Source: Mycobacterium sp.
Lineage (GTDB): Bacteria; Actinomycetota; Actinomycetes; Mycobacteriales; Mycobacteriaceae
NCBI RefSeq assembly: GCF_025965855.1
Contig: NZ_JAOPWB010000308.1
Span: 1-49,896, forward strand
Length of the DNA stretch: 49,896 nt
Direction: 5' to 3'
Positions within the stretch are counted from its first letter, which is position 1, and every line of letters starts with the position of its first letter. This document shows positions 41,677-49,896 of this stretch, piece by piece. The notes beneath the pieces were generated by a model. That model made no database searches. It worked only from the letters and a program-made list of their open reading frames with translations, and was not told the origin of the DNA. Both the position numbers and the translations under genes were made by a program.

Positions 41677-42813
41677 TCAGGTCCGACCATGCGGCCGATC
41701 AACCAGCACCCGCTGTCCGTCTCGCCACTGAACGACGCGTATCTGATGGCCGGTTTGCACGCCGGTGACGGGGTCGACACGAAACCGACCGAAGAGGGTC
41801 GTGGTATCGAGTCGTTGTGACGCGGCCAGCACCTGCACGGATTCAACAGTGCCGGCTTCCTTCACGCAGCGCTGCCAAACGACACCCGCGGCGAATGCCG
41901 CAGCAGCCGGATAGGGCGGCTCAGCACCGTTCGCGTCCCGGTAACACTGGCTGAACCACTCGCTGTTCGGCCCGTCCGCGGGGTGATCTGTCCCGTCGTC
42001 GAACCACTGGCACGGTCCGTAGAGCCGCTCAACGAGATCACCGATGGCATGCCGGAGCTCATCGACACCCGCGGCGACCAATCCAACTGCTCGCCAACGG
42101 CGTTCGCTGCCCCATTGCGCGATGGCGACGTCATCGTCGAAGGAACCGGCCGATAACAGCACATCGCCCGCCGGGACTTGGGCCAGCACGTCTCTCGCCC
42201 GGCCTGGCCGAAAAGTGACCGACCGCCGCCGCAGACCAAGTTGCCGCGCCGCCTTCGCCGCCCCTTCTGCCACCTCGCGGCCGAACCCCGTGTCGACATG
42301 CATTATTACCACCTCCGACCCCTCACCAAGACCTTCGGCCACAACCGTTTCGAGCACAGCGGCCAGATAGCGGTTGGCGGGAGACTCAATGTTGACGACA
42401 CGCGGATACGCCGGCCGCGCCAGCCGGGCGGCTGCGCCACCGTGGTTCCAGACGACGCCCTTGCTGGCGGCCACGGCCGCGAGCGCGGGCCCCGAACCGT
42501 AGGGCCCGAACACCACGTCGGGCCCGCAAACCTCGGCGGCCCGCATCGCGGACGCCGCCGAGGGGTAAGCGTCGATGACCTCCAGACTTACTCCGGAACG
42601 GTGGGCCCAGAGAGCAAGGGCGCTGGCCCCTGCTTTCCCGAATCTGGCCAGCGGCCCCGACAGCGGGGTAACCAGGACGGCGCGAGCTGCCACGCCCACA
42701 ACATAAGCGAGTCGAACAACCACCCGACTGCCGGGGAGTACGGATGAGCCCCGGGGCCATTGCCGATTCCGGTGCGCCGCCGATTTCGCTGCCGCCGAGG
42801 CTCCTTTTCCCAC
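41677..42813 (-). CDS. Type 1 periplasmic-binding-fold protein (branched-chain amino acid ABC receptor-like)
   Basis: Up to 378 residues; the first 30 are poorly structured, so GTG codons at 42723 or 42693 may be the true start. The fold is Peripla_BP_6: 'VLVTPLSGPLARFGKAGA', 'DAYPSAASAMRAAEVCGPDV' with the FGPYGSGPALA ligand loop, 'WNHGGAAARLARPAYPRVV', 'VVIMHVDTGFGREVAEGAAK', 'LLSAGSFDDDVAIAQWG' and 'YPAAAAFAAGVVWQRCV'. Such proteins bind amino acids, amides or similar. No lipobox or signal peptide is visible and no ABC permease or ATPase genes are adjacent, so it may be a cytoplasmic sensor and not a transporter subunit. Confidence 0.72.
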   Translation of the reverse strand: MGKGASAAAKSAAHRNRQWPRGSSVLPGSRVVVRLAYVVGVAARAVLVTPLSGPLARFGKAGASALALWAHRSGVSLEVIDAYPSAASAMRAAEVCGPDVVFGPYGSGPALAAVAASKGVVWNHGGAAARLARPAYPRVVNIESPANRYLAAVLETVVAEGLGEGSEVVIMHVDTGFGREVAEGAAKAARQLGLRRRSVTFRPGRARDVLAQVPAGDVLLSAGSFDDDVAIAQWGSERRWRAVGLVAAGVDELRHAIGDLVERLYGPCQWFDDGTDHPADGPNSEWFSQCYRDANGAEPPYPAAAAFAAGVVWQRCVKEAGTVESVQVLAASQRLDTTTLFGRFRVDPVTGVQTGHQIRVVQWRDGQRVLVDRPHGRT

Positions 42814-43164
42814 TCCCCCGCCAATACCGACTCGCCTGTAACACAGTTGAATTGACCGTTGCCGCTGCGGTCGCCTCGAATACGGCTACAAATCGCCCCC
42901 GGTCGCCGGTAGCGCCGGGGTGAGCCGGGCTAGGACGCGGATAGAAGACACCGCCGAGGATAAGCGCGCCGGAACAGGATGTGCGCGCGCAAGCGGCTGT
43001 CCGCTACATCATCCGACGTGCGTTCCCTGTGCCTCTCGACCTGGTAGGCCTAACCGGCCCGGCGAGATTGCGCCTGCGGGTCCGGTTCGGTGTCATCGAC
43101 GACAATGCCAACGTTGAGCGTTGGCCTGCTCGGGCCGGTGTGGACCTTGGAGCGGAGGTATCGA
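42814..43164. other. Divergent intergenic region, 351 bases
   Basis: Lies between two divergent genes. It contains the repeat TACGGCTACAAATCGCCC (42881-42898) and a perfect 7-base inverted repeat GCCAACG-TTGAG-CGTTGGC (43107-43125) 40 bases before the DUF1931 start, a candidate operator. No gene seen. Confidence 0.45.
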
Positions 43165-43617
43165 GTGACCCATCCGTCGGGTATTCCGGTGTTTGAACGG
43201 TTTTTTCGCTCGGTCGCAAGCATCAAGATGGACAAAAACGACGTCCGTCGCTTCCGGGAGTTCGTCGACGAGCAGATCGATGACATTGCTATCGCGGGGC
43301 GCGACGCGGCCAAGTGGAACGGGCGTGACGTGATTGTGGCTCAGGACCTTCCGATCACCAAGGGCGTCCAGGAGCGAATGCGCGAATTCGACAAGTTCGA
43401 GGAGGCCGAGGAGATCCGTGAGCTGCTGCGCCAGGTGCTGCGACGTCCACCGGCGGACGTGACTTTTAGCGAGGACACCGAAGGGGTGTTGCTGGAGCTC
43501 TTCGGCGGGTTGAGCATCGCGCTGGCCCGTTCGTTTCGCGTGGTGGACCCAACGGTGTCCAACCCGTCGACTGAGCATTGGAATCGGGTGTTCACGCTAT
43601 TTCGGCTGGTGTTCTGA
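43165..43617 (+). CDS. DUF1931 histone-fold protein
   Basis: 150 residues from GTG 43165; GCGGAGG (43152-43158) sits 6 bases upstream and the in-frame ATG 43105 would add an unrelated leader. The whole protein matches DUF1931: 'VFERFFRSVASIKMDKND', 'RFREFVDEQIDDIAIAGRD', 'RDVIVAQDLPITKGVQERM', 'FSEDTEGVLLELFGGLSIA' and 'HWNRVFTLFRLVF'. Known DUF1931 structures contain two histone folds in one chain, which packs like an archaeal histone dimer; DNA binding has been proposed but the role is unclear. It opens the stress-protein island. Confidence 0.85.
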   Translation: MTHPSGIPVFERFFRSVASIKMDKNDVRRFREFVDEQIDDIAIAGRDAAKWNGRDVIVAQDLPITKGVQERMREFDKFEEAEEIRELLRQVLRRPPADVTFSEDTEGVLLELFGGLSIALARSFRVVDPTVSNPSTEHWNRVFTLFRLVF

Positions 43618-43761
43618 TGTCCGGCGGTCCCTCACTTCTCGTGACTGACCCGGGCGAGTGAAGTCGCGGGGCTCAAATCGTCTCCACAGTGCGAGGCGTT
43701 CGGCCGCACCGTTGAGGCATTCTTTGACGACAACCGCTGATCAACGGAGAGGGGAAATGAC

Positions 43762-44229
43762 ATGACTTTGCCACTGCAGCGTTCCGCTGGCCAGGCGGAG
43801 AGGTGGAGCCCGTTGCGCGAGTTCGAGAATCTCTACACCGAGATGGATCGGCTTGCGCAGTCGGTGTTCGGTGGACTCACGGATGACGGGGCCTGGTTGC
43901 CCGCGGCCGATATCGTCGAGACCGATAGCGCCTATATCGTCGAGGTCGAGCTCCCGGGGGTGCGGCGCGAAGACGTCGATGTCGCGCTGAACGGAAACGA
44001 GTTGGTGGTGACCGGCGAGGTGAAGGAGCGCAAGCGCGAGGGCTTGTTCCGCCGCCGCACACGCAGGGTCGGTAAGTTCGAGTTTCGTGTCACGTTGCCG
44101 GGCAACCTGCGGGACGGCGACATCGAGGCATCGTTGGCGCATGGCGTCCTGAAGGTTCAGGTGCCGAAGGCGGAAAGCACCAAGTCAAGCAAGATCACAG
44201 TGAGTGAGTCAGGCGACGGCTCCCCCTAG
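43762..44229 (+). CDS. Hsp20/alpha-crystallin small heat-shock protein
   Basis: 155 residues from ATG 43762, with GGAGAGGGG upstream (an ATG at 43757 opens only a two-codon frame). A helical N-terminus (PLREFENLYTEMDRLAQSV) precedes the alpha-crystallin domain at about 48-140: 'PAADIVETDSAYIVEVELPG', 'VDVALNGNELVVTGEVKE', 'GKFEFRVTLPGNL' and the A-x-x-x-n-G-V-L signature in ASLAHGVLKVQVPKA. Such proteins form oligomers that hold unfolding proteins for the DnaK system, which lies 2.6 kb downstream. The C-terminal IxI motif is represented by KITV. Confidence 0.9.
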   Translation: MTLPLQRSAGQAERWSPLREFENLYTEMDRLAQSVFGGLTDDGAWLPAADIVETDSAYIVEVELPGVRREDVDVALNGNELVVTGEVKERKREGLFRRRTRRVGKFEFRVTLPGNLRDGDIEASLAHGVLKVQVPKAESTKSSKITVSESGDGSP

Positions 44230-44253
44230 ACGCCCGTTGCGCCGCGCTGCCGG

Positions 44254-45903
44254 TCAGCCACCGGGATTGAGGAATCGCCACGCCCGTGTCGCGGCGTGGA
44301 GATTGAACCGGGTATCGACCTTGCGGAGGTCGTGGCCGGTAAGTTCAGCGATGCGCGCCAGGCGGTAGCGCAGCGTGCTGCGATGAATGTGTAGTGCGGC
44401 CGCGGATTCGTCATAGCTTCCGCCGCATTCCAGATAATCGCTGAGGGTCAGGACCAGTTCGGAGTTCCTGCCCTCGTCGTAGTCCAGGAGTGTGCCCAGC
44501 CATTCGCGCACGAACGCTTCGACCGTGCCGCCGCCGTGGGCGGCGTCGATGAGGCGATAGAAACCAAGTTCGTCGAACGCCGCTGCGCCTTCCGGATTGG
44601 CCGAGCGCAGCTGGATGTTCAGCGCGCGACGCGCCTCGATGAAGGACCGCGGCAAGTCATCGGGCACTTCGCAACGGGTGCCGATGCCGATCGCGCTGGT
44701 CGTGCGGTCGAGGCCTGCACTGATTGCACGGTGCAACGCCCGCGGGTCCGGGCGTCCGTCGGTGAGCAGAACAACCAGGCCCCCGTGGCGTCCTTGCAGG
44801 TAGTTCAGACGCAACGCGGTCGCAGCGCGCCCGGCGGCGGTTGCCAGCGCGCTGTCTGTGCGACCGGCGGTTTGCACCACCACCACATAATGCGGGCGCC
44901 GCAGATCATGGCCCAGCGCATCGGCACGAGCGTAGGCCCCGACCCGGTCGGTGCCCGCCAACAGATCGTCGACCAACTCGCGGCGCAGATTGAGCTCCAT
45001 CTCGGCGAGATTTCGCTCGTGGGAAAGCTCCAACGCTAACACCGTGGTGCCGTAGCGCAGGGCGAACAGGCTGTCCTCGGTCACCGTATTGTCCGGGTCC
45101 TGCAAGGCCAAGACCCCGAGGATCTCGGCCCGGGGCTGCACGAGCATGAGCACCCGGCCCCCGATCCGCGCTGGACCGTTCTGTGCCGCCAGCTCGTGCA
45201 GCAATAGCTCGCGCTCGTTCGTTGTCTGTTTGGGGTAGGGGTGGAGTTGACCAGGTCCGGCCCAGCAGCGCAGGTTGCCGAACCTGTCCTCGAGTCCCAC
45301 CGGCAATGCCGTCAGGTCGTACAGCGCATCCACGATGCCCTGCTCGCCCATCCCCCCCGCCACCGCCGCGCTCAGAACCTCGTGCATGTTCGTTTGCCGT
45401 TGCAACCGCAAAACCGTGGTGGCGAGCTCGCGATTCGTTTCCTGTAGATCGGTGTTCGCCTTTGCCAGCTGCCCGGCGTAACCGATGTCGCGCTCGTGCA
45501 TTGCGACGTACGCCAAGGCGGCGCCGGCTTGCTGGGCAAGGATTGTCAGCAACAGGAACTGATTTTCCGGCGGTGCACTGATGGCACTAAGCACCAGGCA
45601 ACCCTTAACGATGCTTCGGTGACTCAGCGGAAGCGCCCACCCCCACCGTCCGCCTTGTACGTCGACCTGCCCATCGCAGCCGGACTCGCGAAGGTGCCGT
45701 TCGATTTCGGGATGTTCGGGTTGGGAGGGTGGAAAGCGAACGAATCCACCGTCCACGAACCGGTAACTGGCCTCCACCTGACAGGGCGTTATGTTGCCAA
45801 CGGCGGCCGTCGCATCCTGGAAGATTTCGCCGATGTCGCAATCACTAATCGCGACGCGCGAAAGAACGGCCAAACTCCCTGGTGAAACCTGTCCGGCTTG
45901 CAT
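44254..45903 (-). CDS. PucR/CdaR-family transcriptional regulator with GAF-like domain
   Basis: 549 residues. The N-terminal 150 residues look like a GAF-type sensor domain ending in FLLLTILAQQAGAALAYV; a short coiled coil follows ('YAGQLAKANTDLQETNREL'), then a second sensor region ('VGLEDRFGNLRCWAG', 'LMLVQPRAEILGVLALQ'), a CdaR GGDEF-like domain (about 320-430), and the C-terminal PucR helix-turn-helix (SYDESAAALHIHRSTLRYRL, then ARIAELTGHDLRK). These regulators usually sense a metabolite. It is convergent with Hsp20 and divergent from the stress/DnaK operon, so the shared upstream region may let it control that operon (inference). Confidence 0.85.
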   Translation of the reverse strand: MQAGQVSPGSLAVLSRVAISDCDIGEIFQDATAAVGNITPCQVEASYRFVDGGFVRFPPSQPEHPEIERHLRESGCDGQVDVQGGRWGWALPLSHRSIVKGCLVLSAISAPPENQFLLLTILAQQAGAALAYVAMHERDIGYAGQLAKANTDLQETNRELATTVLRLQRQTNMHEVLSAAVAGGMGEQGIVDALYDLTALPVGLEDRFGNLRCWAGPGQLHPYPKQTTNERELLLHELAAQNGPARIGGRVLMLVQPRAEILGVLALQDPDNTVTEDSLFALRYGTTVLALELSHERNLAEMELNLRRELVDDLLAGTDRVGAYARADALGHDLRRPHYVVVVQTAGRTDSALATAAGRAATALRLNYLQGRHGGLVVLLTDGRPDPRALHRAISAGLDRTTSAIGIGTRCEVPDDLPRSFIEARRALNIQLRSANPEGAAAFDELGFYRLIDAAHGGGTVEAFVREWLGTLLDYDEGRNSELVLTLSDYLECGGSYDESAAALHIHRSTLRYRLARIAELTGHDLRKVDTRFNLHAATRAWRFLNPGG

Positions 45904-46269
45904 GGTGCGTCCTCGTGGCTATCCGATTCGCCCTTCATGTTGAAGTGGCCGTGCTGACCTACTCCCCCTCGGGCCACGTCGGAGTGTCTGCTGATGCGCT
46001 ACTAGCGATGCATACCCACCGTTGGAGATCCGAACCGGTTCGCGGTCCAGCAGTATCCGCCCCGTGCGTGGTACCGACCCCTGTTCCAATCGTGGTACTG
46101 CCAGGACGAATCGGAGCCGAGATTTTCGGCTGTCCGGGCGCACGCGATAGTCGCTGCTGATTGCCAGACTCCTTGTTTGGGAGCGAATTACGACGCGCGT
46201 TTTGGCGCGTGCGCCACGGCGAGCGGTTGTGGGCGCTTCCGGAAACACCTTCGCAACCTAGGAGAAGTC
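45904..46269. promoter_or_regulatory. Divergent control region before the stress operon
   Basis: 366 bases without a gene between the regulator and the chaperone operon. It contains a 12-base perfect palindrome CGAACCGGTTCG (46031-46042), an ACGCGC-GTTTTG-GCGCGT hairpin (46193-46210) and a CTCC/GGAG hairpin just before it. I found no HspR-type HAIR sequence and no CIRCE element, so control differs from the housekeeping dnaK operon. Which element is used cannot be told. Confidence 0.4.
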
Positions 46270-46317
46270 ATGGCTGTGATGTGTGCGGCGGGCAGGCGTA
46301 GGAGGAGTGGTGGCTGA
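46270..46317 (+). CDS. Possible 15-residue leader peptide
   Basis: An ATG at 46270 preceded by AGGAGAAG starts the frame MAVMCAAGRRRRSGG, ending in a TGA that overlaps the first codons of the downstream stress-protein gene. It could couple translation of the operon through its own arginine run, or be chance. Confidence 0.3.
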   Translation: MAVMCAAGRRRRSGG

Positions 46318-46813
46318 GCATTCGACAGTGGCGACTTCGGCGGTTCGGCCCAACGAGCCCGCTCGCCAGGTGATCGCCACCTTCAACAACTACGCGGACG
46401 CCGAACGCGCGGTCGATTACCTGTCCGATCAGCGATTCGAGGTGAACCGGGTGGCCATCGTGGGCCGCGATCTGGAGTATGTGGAACATGTCCTGGGCCG
46501 GCTGAATTACGGCGGGGCGGCGCTGCGCGGTGCCGGCTCGGGCGCCCTGGTCGGCGCACTGATCGGCTGGATCTTCGGGCTGTTCAACTGGATCGCACCA
46601 TTGATCTCCGCCGTGCTGCTGGCCTGCTACGGCCTGATCTTCGGTGCCATCGTCGGCGCTCTGGTTGGCCTGCTGCTCCACGCGCTGCAGGGCGGTCGCC
46701 GCGATTTCCACTCCGTCAGCGGACTGCTGCCCAAGTACTACGACGTCGTCGCCGACGTCGAGGTAGCCGATCGTGCCCTGCAAATCCTCTCCAGCGACAA
46801 CCGAAGGGAATAG
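46310..46813 (+). CDS. YflT/general-stress-protein-17M-type membrane protein
   Basis: 167 residues from GTG 46310 (GTG 46307 equally possible) after GGAGGA at 46301-46306. The N-terminal 'RQVIATFNNYADAERAVDYL' and 'FEVNRVAIVGRDLEYVE' blocks are the general-stress-protein domain found in actinobacterial heat-stress loci. A glycine-rich hairpin of two membrane helices follows (ALVGALIGWIFGLF and 'LACYGLIFGAIVGALVGLL'), then a soluble tail with 'YYDVVADVEVADRALQIL'. It is the first large gene of the chaperone operon, 3 bases before dnaK. Function unknown beyond stress association. Confidence 0.82.
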   Translation: MAEHSTVATSAVRPNEPARQVIATFNNYADAERAVDYLSDQRFEVNRVAIVGRDLEYVEHVLGRLNYGGAALRGAGSGALVGALIGWIFGLFNWIAPLISAVLLACYGLIFGAIVGALVGLLLHALQGGRRDFHSVSGLLPKYYDVVADVEVADRALQILSSDNRRE

Positions 46814-46816
46814 ACG

Positions 46817-48697
<1,881 letters not shown>

Positions 48698-48703
48698 GCC
48701 GTA

Positions 48704-49228
48704 ATGGTCAGCCCCGCAGAGCATTCCAAGACCGAAGAAGACGATGACCGGGTAGACGAAAGCCCGCCAGACGAGGCTGCCTCCCAACCTGATTCGGACA
48801 AGGAGCTGGCCAAGCTCGAGGACCGCTGGCGGCGCGCCGTCGCCGATCTGGACAACCTGCGCAAGCGGTATGCCCGCGAACTGGACCGCGAACGAACAAC
48901 GGAACGATCCAGAGTGGCCGGCGCGTGGCTGCCCATCGTGGACAACCTGGAGCGGGCGATCAGTCATGCTGGTGACCAGTCCGACGCGGTCGTCGAAGGT
49001 GTGCGGAGCATTCTCGAACAAGCGCTACAGGTTCTCGAGCAGCTCGGCTATCCGCGCGATGCGGAGGCAGGGGTGCCCTTTGACCCGGAGCGTCACGAGG
49101 TGGTCGGTGTGGTGGACCACCCGGACAGCGCGCCAGGGATGGTTGTCGAAGTACTTCGACCGGGCTACGGCGAAGGGTCGAGGCAACTGCGGCCGGCGGC
49201 CGTGGTGGTCAGCCGACGCGAGGAGTGA
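48704..49228 (+). CDS. grpE: GrpE nucleotide-exchange factor
   Basis: 174 residues. A charged, disordered N-terminus of about 30 residues leads to the long dimerising coiled coil ('DKELAKLEDRWRRAVADLDN', LRKRYARELDRE), a four-helix region with 'LPIVDNLERAISHAG' and a beta-domain with 'DPERHEVVGVV' and 'VVEVLRPGYGEGSRQLRPA', the family's closing signature. It releases ADP from DnaK. It is 6 bases after dnaK and 6 before dnaJ, clearly one transcript. Confidence 0.93.
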   Translation: MVSPAEHSKTEEDDDRVDESPPDEAASQPDSDKELAKLEDRWRRAVADLDNLRKRYARELDRERTTERSRVAGAWLPIVDNLERAISHAGDQSDAVVEGVRSILEQALQVLEQLGYPRDAEAGVPFDPERHEVVGVVDHPDSAPGMVVEVLRPGYGEGSRQLRPAAVVVSRREE

Positions 49229-49234
49229 GATCGG

Positions 49235-49896
49235 GTGGCCCGCGACTACTACGAAGTCCTCGGGGTGTCGCGGGACGCGACAGCCGACCAGATCCAGCAG
49301 GCGTTCCGCACGCTGGCCCGCAAGTACCACCCGGATGTCAACAAGGATCCAGCGGCCGAAGACCGGTTCAAGGAGGTCAATGAGGCCTATCACGTGTTGT
49401 CGAATCCAGACACCCGCACGCGCTACGACCGATTCGGCGAAGACTTCCGGCAGGTTCCCGAGGACTGGGAAGAGCGAGCAGCTGCCGGGGCCGGTGGCTT
49501 CGGCGGCGCAGGGCGATCCGGCGCGCGGGTGCGCTACGGCCAAGGCTTCGGCGGCGCCGGCGGCGGCATCAACCTCGAAGACCTTTTCGGCGACATGTTC
49601 GGCGGCGGTGGCGGATTCGGGCCGATTCCGGGCGCCGACCAGGAAGCGGTGCTGGAGCTGACCGTCGAGGAGGCCTACCGGGGCGGCAAACGGCAGGTCT
49701 CACTGGACGGCCGCAGCTACGACGTCAACATTCCCCCCGGCGTCATCGACGGTCAGCGGATACGGCTGGCCGGAGAGGGCGGCCGGGGGAGCGGCAATGG
49801 ACCGGCCGGAGATCTCTACCTGGTGGTGCGGATCAAGCCGCACCCCCGATTCCGGCTTGCCGGACGCGACGTCACAGTCGATCTGCCGGTGTCGCC
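49235..49896 (+). CDS. dnaJ: DnaJ/CbpA-type J-domain co-chaperone, 5' part
   Basis: GTG 49235, 6 bases after grpE; the gene runs off the window after about 220 codons. J domain at residues 1-66 ([23 protein letters not shown] at 32-34), then a glycine/phenylalanine-rich region at about 85-125 and the start of the C-terminal substrate domain ('[18 protein letters not shown]', '[19 protein letters not shown]'). No CxxCxGxG zinc repeats occur between the G/F region and the C-terminal domain, so it is the type II (CbpA-like) form. It delivers clients to the neighbouring DnaK. Confidence 0.92.
   Translation, partial: MARDYYEVLGVSRDATADQIQQAFRTLARKYHPDVNKDPAAEDRFKEVNEAYHVLSNPDTRTRYDRFGEDFRQVPEDWEERAAAGAGGFGGAGRSGARVRYGQGFGGAGGGINLEDLFGDMFGGGGGFGPIPGADQEAVLELTVEEAYRGGKRQVSLDGRSYDVNIPPGVIDGQRIRLAGEGGRGSGNGPAGDLYLVVRIKPHPRFRLAGRDVTVDLPVS

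Noticed and set aside
45882..46248. Small open frames on both strands in the divergent control region
   Set aside because: No codon bias, start context or similarity; the palindromes and spacing fit a regulatory region better.

Overview
The window looks like a slow-growing Mycobacterium chromosome. GC is high, and it carries a PE-family protein, an MPT64-family lipoprotein, a PknH-type sensor lipoprotein, a CelA1-type GH6 endoglucanase, an LGFP-repeat Tat-exported amidase and a NarK-type transporter with mycobacterial sequence character. Many genes start with GTG and several junctions are 4-base overlaps.

Layout. (1) 1-3607: four envelope or sensor genes: the end of an NHL beta-propeller protein, an MPT64-like lipoprotein, a TolB-like propeller lipoprotein with a puzzling start codon, and a PknH_C-type lipoprotein. 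(2) 3748-20178: one uninterrupted 5,476-codon gene. It encodes an AfsR/SARP-type DNA-binding and BTAD region, a class III nucleotide cyclase domain, an AAA ATPase, a helical (TPR-like) region, and then about 4,200 residues of tandem NTF2/SnoaL-like domains in alternating A and B types (15 A-B modules plus one leading A). This is the most remarkable object in the window. (3) 20162-23712, reverse: a two-gene operon of a MerR regulator and a VIT-VWA-DUF4349 membrane protein, with a duplicated palindromic operator and a probably leaderless promoter; its end overlaps the end of the giant gene by 17 bases. (4) 23857-32091: ordinary accessory genes (PE protein with a HEEVH motif, VOC protein, NarK-like transporter, DHA2 MFS pump, small secreted protein, TPM-domain protein, GH6 endoglucanase). 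(5) 32092-33347: a decayed stretch with a tRNA T-arm-like fragment, a long hairpin, a frameshifted secreted-protein pseudogene and a possible integrase remnant. (6) 33396-36064: an overlapping pair, ATP-grasp enzyme and serine hydrolase, followed by an arylsulfatase pseudogene and other weakly coding sequence up to 37427. (7) 37428-42813: Tat-exported amidase, tRNA-Cys, MDR oxidoreductase, a hypothetical gene and a solute-binding-type protein. (8) 43165-49896: a stress-protein island of a DUF1931 histone-fold protein, Hsp20, a PucR-type regulator, a YflT-type stress protein, and a DnaK-GrpE-DnaJ operon. This DnaK has the subdomain insert typical of Gram-negative Hsp70, so it is probably a second, acquired chaperone set and not the housekeeping one.

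Functional reading. The giant protein combines DNA binding, possible cyclic-nucleotide synthesis, ATP switching and a very long array of ligand-pocket folds; a multivalent signal-integrating regulator is the simplest inference, but no ligand or target can be read from the sequence. The right end reads as an inducible protein-repair module, with a regulator gene divergent from the chaperone operon.
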